Shown here in pieces: positions 45,060-55,329 of a stretch of 64,000 bases of DNA. The translations under genes were made by a program, and so were the position numbers. Within the stretch, counting starts at the first letter, position 1. The number at the start of each line of letters is the position of its first letter. The notes under the pieces were generated by a model that saw only the letters and a list, made by a program, of their open reading frames with translations, searched no databases and had not been told where the DNA came from. Location of the stretch: contig NC_088357.1 of assembly GCF_036884655.1 (NCBI RefSeq), forward strand, positions 47,172,001 through 47,236,000. The letters run 5' to 3'. This stretch comes from Musa acuminata AAA Group (lineage: Eukaryota; Streptophyta; Magnoliopsida; Zingiberales; Musaceae).

Positions 45060-46151
45060 ATGGCTTCCCATGTTCAAGTTCAATCAACAACAACAGAAGT
45101 CGAAGAAGAAGGAGGAAGATGGTCTCAACTCCCACTCGATTTAATGGAGACGTTACTCAATTGCTTGAGCATTTCTGATCGCATTTGTGTCACTGCAGTT
45201 TGCAAGCCTTGGCAGTCGGTCACTTGCACTCTAGGCTTCCTCGAGGCTGCCCGTCCTCCGTGGTTATTTGCCTCCACTTTCTATAACTGGCCCTGGAGCT
45301 TGAAGACTGTCGTTGGTGAACCAGTCTCAGACATCAAATTCTTGGATAATCTCCAAAACAAGTGGTTATGCGGGTCATCCAAAGGTTGGCTCCTAATATC
45401 ATGGAGGAAACATAATCATGATTGTCTACATATTTGCCTCCTGAATCCGATCACCGGAGCTAAGGTTGAGTTGTTCACATGCTTCACCAACATCGCCAAT
45501 GGCATCCTATCGGCGTCTCCACTAACAAAGGACTACATGTTTGCAGCTATAGGCTACACAAAATATCACAGAAGGAAAGTTGCAATCGTAAGGACGACGA
45601 TGGGCGACTATCGGAGCTTGGAAGCTTTGAACCCAATGAATATTTATTTTCATGGTGGAAGGTTATATGTCCTGACACAATCATGGGAAGTCATAGTTTA
45701 CGAATTCGATCCTGACCCAGTGATGTTGTCGACCATCCGTGTTCCTTTGCGAAAAGAGTATGATTGTTGGTACGATGGTCAGTTGGCAGAGTTGAATGAC
45801 GATATTTTGATCATAGCCTACGGCTTACATCTGTGCCAAGAGTTCGATATAAAGGTCTTCAAACTCCCGGAAATGGCAGACGATCCTGTGGTGCAGGTGA
45901 ATAGCTTGGGCGGTGGCACGTTGCTCATCAGCCAATTCTCCGAGGCGGTGTCGACAAAAGGATCAGCAGCTTTTAGAGAGGATTGCATCTACGGCTTTTC
46001 AAAGTGTTCTCGGGAAACCATGATGGCTTACTCCATGAAGGATGAAGGTATGTTTGAGCTTGCAGGGATAGGTTTAAGACACCAAACGTTAGCGTGGTTC
46101 ACCCCTGACTCGTCGAAGATGGAGACTCCTGCTATGAACCTCGAGGCATGA
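45060..46151 (+). CDS. F-box protein with DUF295 (SCF substrate receptor)
   Basis: Single-exon gene of 363 aa. The F-box lies at about residues 20-62 (WSQLPLDLMETLLNCLSISD, ICVTAVCKPWQSV), which binds the SKP1 arm of an SCF ubiquitin ligase. The rest has the layout of the plant DUF295/KIB family: PPWLFAS, GSSKGWLLI, LLNPITGAKVEL, the mid-protein YFHGGRLYVLTQSWEVIVYEFD, and the C-terminal DCIYGFSK..MMAYSMKDEGMFEL. The target is unknown. It is complete with no frame breaks. The nearby pseudogene 3 kb upstream shows that this family duplicates and decays in tandem. The start is the first ATG; the second Met (residue 29) falls inside the F-box. Confidence 0.92.
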   Translation: MASHVQVQSTTTEVEEEGGRWSQLPLDLMETLLNCLSISDRICVTAVCKPWQSVTCTLGFLEAARPPWLFASTFYNWPWSLKTVVGEPVSDIKFLDNLQNKWLCGSSKGWLLISWRKHNHDCLHICLLNPITGAKVELFTCFTNIANGILSASPLTKDYMFAAIGYTKYHRRKVAIVRTTMGDYRSLEALNPMNIYFHGGRLYVLTQSWEVIVYEFDPDPVMLSTIRVPLRKEYDCWYDGQLAELNDDILIIAYGLHLCQEFDIKVFKLPEMADDPVVQVNSLGGGTLLISQFSEAVSTKGSAAFREDCIYGFSKCSRETMMAYSMKDEGMFELAGIGLRHQTLAWFTPDSSKMETPAMNLEA

Positions 46152-47289
46152 GTCATTCCATGTTCTTGGCCACCTTTGCAGCACAAATTACTCTCTAACA
46201 AAAGGAGCGAACAAAAGGCAACAAAGGAAAATGTATTGCTGATGAACAATATTAAGATCTTAAACGAATACATCCATCTCCTCTCTTGTCATAGGAGACC
46301 AAAACACCAAACTAGGAGGAATCTATTCTTCCCAAGAACATATCAAATTTAGCTAGTCAATTTGCCGCATGTTTACCTTACATGTAAATGTTGATAATGT
46401 TACTTTTCGTCAGGACAAGGAATACATTTTGATGTTGAAAAAAATCCTTAATACCGGCAGGAAATGGTGCTACTAATTTCATTTCTTTTTCTCTCACTCT
46501 CATATTTGCTCTCTAGCTTTTCTTTAGAACAAATGCAATGCATGAATTTGATTCCACCATTCATCTCCATCCATCTAAGCAAAAGTACAATTGCATTTGA
46601 TCACTTGTATGGAAGTAACTTAGAACTTGGAGATTTTGAAATTTCTAATCTTGTAAGTAATTAGTCAGTCTTATGCTTTTATTAGGGTGGTTAAAAGGGG
46701 AACAAATTAGAACTCTATGATATAGCAAACCCTAATCCTCTTCTTCCCAAAATGGGTCTTGAACCTCTATATAATATTATAAATACAAAACCAAAATTAA
46801 GTCAAATGAGATTGAACTTTATATAATTTATAATTAATAACAATAAAACAAGAGACCATGATCCATTAAACAAAAATAGATTAAATAAAATTAATTAGAA
46901 AACAAATTCAGTCAAATGAGATAAATTTTAGCCTTATCATGGAAACTAAATAAGAGAGTCCTGGAATATTCTATCACAGGTCGCATGTAAAGTCATGGTA
47001 AACTGTCACTTTCAAGATGCATATGTTAATCAAGAATAATAAAATTTACCTTCTGAAAGCATGCAAGAGGGTAAAGATACAATAACTAGTATGAAAACTT
47101 GTGTTTAATGAGATAAAAACAATAAAATGGATAGTTAGATTGAATACATATGTTATATCTAGTTTTGGATGGCTAATATTTGCCTAGCATCACTGTCATC
47201 TTTAGTATTCAGATCAACCTGACTGATGTGGTGATGTTGGTAACATTTGAATTAATCGGACTTGATGAGGCTCATGGTAACATTTGAAT
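46152..47289. other. Spacer downstream of the F-box gene
   Basis: No gene is visible. A short direct duplication, GGTAACATTTGAATTA followed by GGACTTGATGAGGCTCAT, repeats with a 37-bp period at about 47237-47295, just before the inverted repeat. Confidence 0.45.
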
Positions 47290-47705
47290 TAGGCCGAGAT
47301 GGTCCTACCTGATCAAGGAACATATGTCACAGAAGATCTCAACGTTCGGGTAAGAGCAAGAGTTCCTACTTTGAGCATTTTCCTGATTCCTCATACCTCT
47401 TTACCGGATGACATATTGATTGATCCTTTAAAGCGAGTATAATGATCGATTGTATGTCTATAAATAGTTAGAAGAGTTTAGTGTGCTTAAGTTCCATCAT
47501 AAAAACTTGGATGAGAATAAAGTGGTGGGCATTAATGACCCCTTAGGCTTCATCAATGATGCTTTAAAGGATCAATCAATATGTCATCCGGTAAAGAGGT
47601 ATGAGGAATCAGGAAGATGCTCAAAGTAGGAACTCTTGCTCTTACTCGAACGTTGAGATCTTCTGTGACATATGTTCCTTGATCAGGTAGGACCATCTCG
47701 GCCTA
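47290..47705. repeat. Near-perfect 144-bp inverted repeat with 126-bp loop
   Basis: The left arm, about 47291-47434, and the right arm, about 47561-47704, are reverse complements with two mismatches by eye. The arms end at AGGCCGAGATGG / CCATCTCGGCCT outside and CCTTTAAAGC / GCTTTAAAGG inside. The loop contains CTATAAATAG (47460-47469), a good TATA box. No target duplication or coding frame is obvious. RNA from either strand would fold into a long hairpin. Confidence 0.92.
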
Positions 47706-47939
47706 GCGACTTGTCCTCGAATACCCTAAAGGTTAAGCATTAGGGGCCTATATTCCTAGCAAAATGCTCCTTAAACTCTTGAGTAAAGGTGCTCACTAAG
47801 AGGGGGGTTTCATGTGGGTGTATCACTCTCAGGCTATACCTCTTAGGGTTGTGGGGAAAACACAACACACCAAGACATTAGAGGTGTTGTATAATATCAT
47901 TTAGTTTTGAAAAGCTACCACATGCTTTGTGGGGCCCAT

Positions 47940-48440
47940 TAGGAGTGTTCAAATCGGATCAAATTCAAAATCAATTTAATTTGAATCAATTCATCAATGA
48001 TTTATATTTGAAGATTATAAATAGTTTTAGTTCAAGGGTCCTCTTCTTTGATTTAGTTAATCGGTTTGAGCCAAATTGATTTTAATTTAAAAGATATCAA
48101 TAAATTCACTATCTTAAACCCTTAACCAGTTCAAATCGATTTATCAAATTAGCTCTAAGGCCTAATTTTACAAATGACATAGCCTTAATTTTACAATTGA
48201 ACTAAGATTTTGCTTGGATTCAATTGAATTAAACTAGTTCATTTAAATATATAAATATATATATATATAATTACTTAAAATTATAAAATTGGTTAACCAA
48301 ACTAGATTAATCGATTTTCTTAAGTAAATCTGAATCGGTACTAGTTCGAACTACCTTAGTTTAATCCAATCAAATAAAATAAATGATTTAGATCGATTCC
48401 ACCCTTAACAATTCGGTTTGATCTAATTTGAACACCCCTA
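47940..48440. mobile_element. Non-autonomous TIR element (MITE-like)
   Basis: The ends are imperfect inverted repeats: left TAGGAGTGTTCAAATCGGAT, right (reverse-complemented) TAGGGGTGTTCAAATTAGAT. The body is very AT-rich and non-coding, about 500 bp. The GGGTGTTCAA-type ends resemble hAT MITEs. The flanks (GGGCCCAT / GGGTCCTA) are only partly similar, so the 8-bp duplication is not secure. Confidence 0.6.
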
Positions 48441-48740
48441 GGGTCCTAATGGGTTGAATGCTTCTAGCTTTATGAGTTGGAAGCCTATAGGAACCCGCTC
48501 CTCCTTTCTCTGCTAAATGAACGGGGACTTGACCAAACTGAGGTTAGCTAGGGTCCTATCCTCATCGTATGGAACATATGATATATATCTTCGAGGCGTT
48601 GGTCCATCTACTGAAGCTATGATTGGAGGGTGTACTCCAAGTCCGCAAATTAAGCCTTAGACTCGGGCGTTATTGATTGTATGTGTCATGGCTCATTGAA
48701 CTTGACAATGGAGGGACCAAGGTACCCCCTCAACTAGAGG

Positions 48741-50409
48741 TGCTAGTTACATGTACTTTGCAAGTCAATCACGTGGGTGATGAGACATATGACACGCTGT
48801 ACAATCTGTTTTGTTATTTTTATTATGACATTTTCGTACTTTATATTGGATGATAAATATATTATGATGTCATTGGATCTGTGTAATAAGAATTAGATCA
48901 TGATGAGATCATGATAATGAGACCAATTCGCCTATAAACACATACTCTAAATATTCCCGGTCATAGATTGCTCGAGAGAGACATTGAGATAATCGAATAA
49001 ATTGGTGTACTATATACTCGTCCATATGATAGAGACAACTAGTCTCATAGCTATTTGTGTGAGGACACTAGGGATATAGTGCAAGTGTTTATTAGAGAAT
49101 GAGTTCACTAAATAATCCGCTCATGGAATACTAGATGGTTAATGATACCTTATCGTCAAATAGTGATTCCGTTATCCTAATTATGTATTTGGTCATTAGA
49201 CTTGAGACATTAAGAATGTCCTATATGAGTACTATATACTTTGATACCAGACTGAAAGGTCTGAAAATTTTAAATCTAACATAGCCAATCATCAAGAGTG
49301 ATAGCCAATCTTACGAGGGCAATTGAGTATCAATAGAGGATCATCTACTTTAAGTATTATATAAGGAATATTATATATATTCTCACTAAAACAAATCCCT
49401 AGCCAGGATTATTCAGATTGAGAGAGAATAAGTTCTTCAGGAGAATCCGTTTAGAGCAAGACTCGAGTAAATTTCATATGGGCCTGACAGTACCATACTC
49501 AATATATGGTCTCTGGGGTATTAGATGGCTGAGGGACTGTAGATACATGGTAACTAAGGATAGACAGGTCCAATGAATTAGATCCTCTTGTATCGTTTGG
49601 GGACTATGGCGTAGTAGCCTAGTACATCCATAATCGACGAGTTGAGTGAATTATTATGGAGATAATAATTCACTGAGTCAAAAAAAATTATAAGTCAATA
49701 AAAGTTCTAATAAGTACAACTCACGGCCAGCTCGGTATTGGGCCTGGAGGGTCACACACATATGGTAGATGACACGACGAATAGAGGATTGGACATGGGA
49801 TGTCCAATAGGCCCCTGTTTTAATGGATCCTTGGGTGAGACCTAATAAAGCCTAGAATAGTTATTGGATATTGATCTAATATACTTTAAACCCAAGGTAA
49901 TTGGATGAAGATCTAGTACCCATTATGATAAGATCTATTAAGGTTAGCAGTAAGAGCCCTCTATAAATAGGAGTTGGGGCTACATAAGTCATAGGTTGGA
50001 CCTAATAGTCGTCGCCCCCTATCTTTCTCTCCCTACTTCTTTCTTAACCAACTGGCCCCTCTCTAGTATAAGAAGGCAACAAAAAGGACTACCCTTATTG
50101 TGAGTAGTGGTGCGTGAAGGCGAGAAAAAAACGCACCGTAAGAGGAGGTGTGTCACCACTTCATCTGTCGTGTAGATCATCACTAGAGAGGAGAACGCGA
50201 GATCTCATTCATTCACGGATTAGGATCTACTAATCAAGGAGATACGAATTCCTTTACATGAGATCATCTCACGTTTTACATAGTTTTTGATTTCATGAGT
50301 TTTTCACTCCCAATTATCGCATGTGATTCAATATAAATCTATTTTTGGGAAACCGATTTATATTTTGTTTTTTCACTACGCATGTGATGCTCTCCCAGGT
50401 TTCCTAACA
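48741..50409 (+). mobile_element. Copia-type solo LTR, second copy, sense orientation
   Basis: 1,669 bp from TGCTAGTTAC to CCTAACA, homologous to the reverse strand of 11326-12972. Flanks are AGAGG (48736-48740) and GGAGG (50410-50414), a 5-bp duplication with one change. The interrupted sequence on both sides (48450-48735 and 50415-50560) reads like non-coding retroelement filler. The LTR contains its own promoter-like and terminator-like parts but no coding region. Confidence 0.82.
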
Positions 50410-50689
50410 GGAGGTAAATCGAACAAGGGAGGTCAACGGTGGCTGGCATTTGGGCCAATCAAGGTGCTTGGGCAAGTGTCAACAGCATAGCTAACTATTG
50501 TGGTGCAAGGGATAGCATTGATCAAGCCAATTAAGGGTGTAGGGGGATGACAGATTGCATTATCTCTACCAGTGTCTAAACTAGTTGACCGAGATTTAGG
50601 AAGACTCAACATATCTAATTCTTTTCTAATAAAATCAAATCATATGAGAATAAATAGTAAAAGGTCTTTAATAATGTAGTTGAAAGATT

Positions 50690-51030
50690 CAACATGCCTA
50701 ATTCTTTTATAATAAAATTAAATTATTTTTCACTTGGTGGTTTAATAAAAATGTCTACTGGCTAATGTTTTATATCAATAAAATGCAAGGATATATTATG
50801 ATTATTTATATGATCTCTAATAAAATAATATCTTATATCAATATGTTTGATTCTAAAATGTTGAATAGAATTTTTTGACATATAAATTTCATTAGTATTA
50901 TCATACTTTATAGGAATATTTTTAAAGAAAAATCCATAATCTTCCAAAGTATTTTTCATCCAAATTATTTGCACATAAAATGTATACGTTATAATATTGA
51001 GCTTCAGTTGTAAATAGTGCAATAGAGTTT
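50690..51030 (-). pseudogene. Copia RNase H fragment
   Basis: On the minus strand the frame reads FYVQIIWMKNTLEDYGF, IKYDNTNEIYMSKNSIQH, RIKHIDIRYYFIRDH and, after a stop, PVDIFIKP. This is the C-terminal RNase H block of Ty1/copia polyproteins (DNTSAI, KHI-I-HHFIRDH, ADIFTKPL). It stands alone and is broken by stops. Upstream polymerase parts are not recognisable in 51030-51900. Confidence 0.82.
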
Positions 51031-51884
51031 TACTTCTTGGATGATCAAGAAACCAGTACAGAACCTAGGAACTGACAAGTTCTAAAGGTACTTTTTTTTA
51101 TCTATTTTACATTCTACAAAATCAGTATCAACGTAAAAATTTTAGATTTAGGATACTATGGCTATTTTAAAAATTCAAACTAATTTAAAATAACTATATT
51201 TTTAAAAAGATCATATGTAAGTATAATGATGAAGCTTTTCATAAAAATTATATTTAACTTTAGAAGGAAATGTAGTATGGATTCTTTTATAAATTTGGTT
51301 GGCTTTTGATATGTGCTACTACTTGTGAAGCAAATGTCTTCTTTTCTAAATATCAACTTTGTTCAGCAATAATCATGTCAAGTGACTTATTTTTAATTTT
51401 AATTTCTTTAAATGTATTTCATAGAAACTTATTTTTCTTTTTAAAAGATTCTATTATATTACTACTATCAATCAAGCCTAAGTGAGATCAAAATGCTTTA
51501 AGATTGAGTCAAAAATTTAAATCCTTAAAAAATTTTAGATATAAGTAAGTAGTACTATTGTCACAACTTTTGATGTCGTAAATTTGAACTCCAATGGTAC
51601 TGTCACCACAAAATTTGAATTCTGAGCGATACTACCGTCGCTGTAGACAATACTGTCATCATCATAAGTGGTACGATCGAAGAAAAAGCTGATAGCATAA
51701 ATAGTGCTTATTGGCTAACTCGAATGATGCTACCTTTTGGACCTAATGGTACCACACGAGTTTGATTTTCTAACAGGTCCAATTTGGCTCAACTTCAAGC
51801 TTAATTTTTTTGACAAATGCACTTTGTTTTGACCTAATACCAACTTAAAATTGATCCAAAATAGCCTCGATTAAGATCATGACA

Positions 51885-52205
51885 AATCAACTACACATTT
51901 GGCGCATTTATAAAGCCTTCGACACATTATATGCTCTTTCGACATATCGTCTGATCTTTCGGTACTTCGTCTAAACTTCCAATACATTATTTTTTCCTTT
52001 GATATATCGCTCATTATATCAGTATATCGACTTTCTCACGATATCTAATCTTTCGATGTAATATTCGATCCTTGCAACATAATATTCGAACATTTAGTAC
52101 GAAGTCTCTTCGGCTTGATATTCAATTTTTGACATAATACTTTTATTACATAATATTCGACTCTCTTGCTTCGATATTTGGCTCTTTGATAGTTTGGGTC
52201 AATGA
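51885..52205. repeat. Degenerate minisatellite of about 20-25-bp TTCGA/ATATCG units
   Basis: The run repeats words such as CTTTCGACATATCGTCTGAT, CTTTCGGTACTTCGTC and ATAATATTCGA with irregular spacing. It is old and diverged. It lies beyond the copia fragment and may be the relic of a repeat internal to a retroelement. Confidence 0.55.
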
Positions 52206-52332
52206 TCGATGTATTATCTGTGCTATTTATCTTAAAAGCATATTAGTCTCATAAGCTTATAAATTAATTTTTATCATTAAAACATGAGAATCAATAGAAT
52301 ATAGAAGATACACGAGATACATAACGAACTAT

Positions 52333-52382
<50 letters not shown>
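52333..52382. repeat. (TA)n microsatellite
   Basis: About 25 uninterrupted TA units. It has no visible link to a gene. Confidence 0.95.
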
Positions 52383-52385
<3 letters not shown>

Positions 52386-54184
52386 CTTAGAAGACATAAG
52401 AGAGAATTGGGGCTTATCAACTTAAATTGCACTTAAGTTATGTGACAAAGCACCTAAAGTATATTGACTTGAATTGCTTGGGTAGCAAAAGTATAAGGCA
52501 TGCCAACTTAAACTACCCACGTAGGGTTTGTTGGGCATGCATAAGTGCATGCAAAATTGAATTATTGACATAAGGAATGTATGACGTAGGAGATACATGA
52601 GATTGGTGTGTGTCAATTTGAATTGTCCAGATAGTGAGTGTTGAACTCTAGAGATACACAAGACCAAACTGCCCATTTAATGCTCTAACTTGAACTGTCA
52701 CCTTAGTCAACGAATAACACAGAATTAGTCGTGGATGTAGGGTGAAAAAATTGAACTACTACGCAGACCTGTATCTCTTTTCTAATACTTATGTGCTTAC
52801 TTATTTTAACACTTAAACTTGCATTCTTATTACTTTTGTATATCTACTTTCTCAAAATGGATTTCAAACACCTTACCAATTAATTCACCCCCTCAGTGTT
52901 ATTATTGGGTCATACTGACTTAAACTGTTTCCATGAGAATGTCACATACTAAAAATGTGTAAGAACTTCGAGACACATCGATTTGAACTACCTACATAAA
53001 GAGTATTAAATGTAAGAAAAAGTCAAATTATTAGTATTATCCTTAGACTCCACTATGATGCTAATATCTTTAATTATAAATGTATCCATTCAAAATAAAA
53101 TATTCTCCGTTAGCAAGGGCTTATGAAAGTATTGGTTAGTAAAAATTTTGATAATTTATTATAAGATCGTTGGAATTTCAACCTTCTTACTTATCCTTTG
53201 AAAAAACACCTATAGTTTTATCAAAAACAATTCCTCATCTAAAACTTTTACTAAAGTATTTGAGCTAGTATTTTGTTTTTCTTCTTTTTTCAAAATTAGT
53301 AGACTCTTGAGCAAACTTACATCTTTCAATGTTTCTAGCAAAATATTAGATTTCTCTGGTTGGAGATCTGAGATTGGAAGAATGCTACTCCCGGTGCTTA
53401 TGGAACCTTTTCATTTCAGGTTTGACCTTTTCATCATCATCCAATGTTGTAATATTACCATTTTCATCAATATAATCTTGTCGTGATCTATGATGTCTCC
53501 ATGAATGTGAGCACTATACAACTTATGTGTATCATCATACTATGCCTTTATCACAAACTCCCACTTGTTTGATGCATCAATAATATTAGATGGACATGCA
53601 AATAATGAATCTTCATATATTTCATCTCCTTACAAAATTTACTTAATATTTTTTAAATTTTAAAATTTTTAATATGTCTATACTTTTTGTGGTAATAATA
53701 CTGAATATTCTTTTTATAATGAATTTGATGTTGCTTCTTTGATTCTGATCATCAGACTATCTATCTCTCACAAGTACAAGCACGATCTCAATGAAATATT
53801 ATTTTATCAAATTGTCGAAGTGAATAGAGAATATACAGATCTTTCTTTTAAACTTAATTCTTAACTTTGACTATATCATAGCCTTCATCAATGTTTTTCT
53901 ATAAATCTTAGCATCAAAACTAAATTTTTATTATCATGATACATGTCAAATAATTATCTTCTCTAAAAATCATGGCCATCAACGATAAAAAGTACCATGG
54001 TGGTGCTTGCTCACATTGGCAACAAAACATATTGTGCCTCTATATGAAAAGCGAGGAGATGAAATACTAAAAACTAATAAAATAATTAGAATAACTTAGA
54101 AAATAAAAATTTTATTAATGAAATATTGACGAAGTTGTCAAACCCACTTGAACAAAATAAGGTTAGAAGTTATTAAATGTGCTT
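52383..54184. other. Repeat-rich AT-rich spacer
   Basis: I find no gene. Stretches such as 52422-52990 contain recurring TTGAACTGCC / AACTTGAATTG words that suggest a diverged repeat. The segment 54066-54172 is partly repeated at 54486-54560 (ACAAAATAAGGTTAGAAG and AAAAACTAATAAAA words). Confidence 0.4.
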
Positions 54185-54476
54185 GGGTTAATTACATATT
54201 ACCCTATGTAATTAGCTATCCTTAGTATTTTGATCTTTATACTCTTAAAAGTTATATTGAGATTTATATACTTAAGAAAGTAAAATATTTAACCCTATTA
54301 TTCTAATAAAACCCCTATTTTTCTTAATTTTAATCTTATAAAATTATTTTTAAATTCTGTATAGAAAACTCAATATTTCACTTTCGTAAGTATAGAGATC
54401 CCAATGTAATTTTTAAAAATATAAAGATCAAGATACTAAAGATAATTAATTACAAAGAGTAATATGTAATTAACCC
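54185..54476. mobile_element. Foldback MITE with about 100-bp terminal inverted repeats
   Basis: Left end GGGTTAATTACATATTAC; right end reverse-complements to GGGTTAATTACATATTAC. Similarity continues for about 100 bp per arm (TTTAGTAT.TTGATCTTTATA, CTTA.GAAAGT), so the 292-bp element is nearly all hairpin. No exact target duplication was found. Instead, similar sequence lies on both sides in direct orientation. Confidence 0.82.
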
Positions 54477-55329
54477 TACGCACTAAGACAAAATAAGGTT
54501 AGAAGCTTGACCAAAAACTAATAAAAAAATAGAATAATTTAAAAAATAAAAACACTTACTAAGATCAGTGGCCTGACCTTAAACCGGTTTCCATATCAAG
54601 ACTAAGCCACATCTAAACTATGGGAACAAACCAATCTTAAACCACATATAGGCCAAATGTCTATCCATCCCGAGCCGGTGCTACCAAAGGCCTCTCTTGG
54701 CAAGAAAACAAAGGATAGCTGTACGTAGGCATTTAGGCTAAGGAGTTTGTATAGGGAATTCCCCTAATAAGGATTCCTTAATTTGCCTTTAATATAAATA
54801 TAAATATATGTATATATACACGCTTATGTACGTACTCTACATAGACATACACCGAAGTGGTTTATCTTCTCTTCTTTTCCCTCTCTAGAAGTAAGAATGG
54901 CCGAAGCAACGACGAGACGAGAGGCCTGATCTCCTTCCCTTTGAAAGCTAGGCTTGTTTTGAGGATTCTCTACCCCTCGTTCACTTCGAAAACAGGGTTT
55001 TCTCAGAGGTTTTTATCCACGTAATACATTCGTCTTCTTGTTGTCCTTTGTTTTTCGCTTGCTTGAGTGCAATATTACTATTGCTTGGGTTTACTTTTTC
55101 ATCGTCGATTATACGTATTATTTTTTGCTTGATATTGTTTTTTTTTCTTTTTTGATGACTGTGATTATTTCGAGGACAGTGTGTTGTAGCAATCGATGTT
55201 ATTTGGCTCTGCTTTGTGGTGGTGATTATGGCTGAATAGCCCGATTTGATGTCTTTAGTTTATTTTGGTAGTACTTTCTTATCGGTTTAGCGTATGAAAT
55301 CATAATCTCAAGTATCAAATTCTTACAGC
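54477..55329 (+). promoter_or_regulatory. ARGONAUTE promoter and leader with TATA box and short uORF
   Basis: TATAAATATAAATATATG at about 54793-54810 is a TATA-like run. A pyrimidine-rich leader follows, then a short upstream ORF ATGGCC...TGA (54897-54929; MAEATTRREA). A leader intron ending at TTCTTACAG (55326) just before the main ATG at 55330 is possible. The uORF could lower translation, which is inference. Confidence 0.45.
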
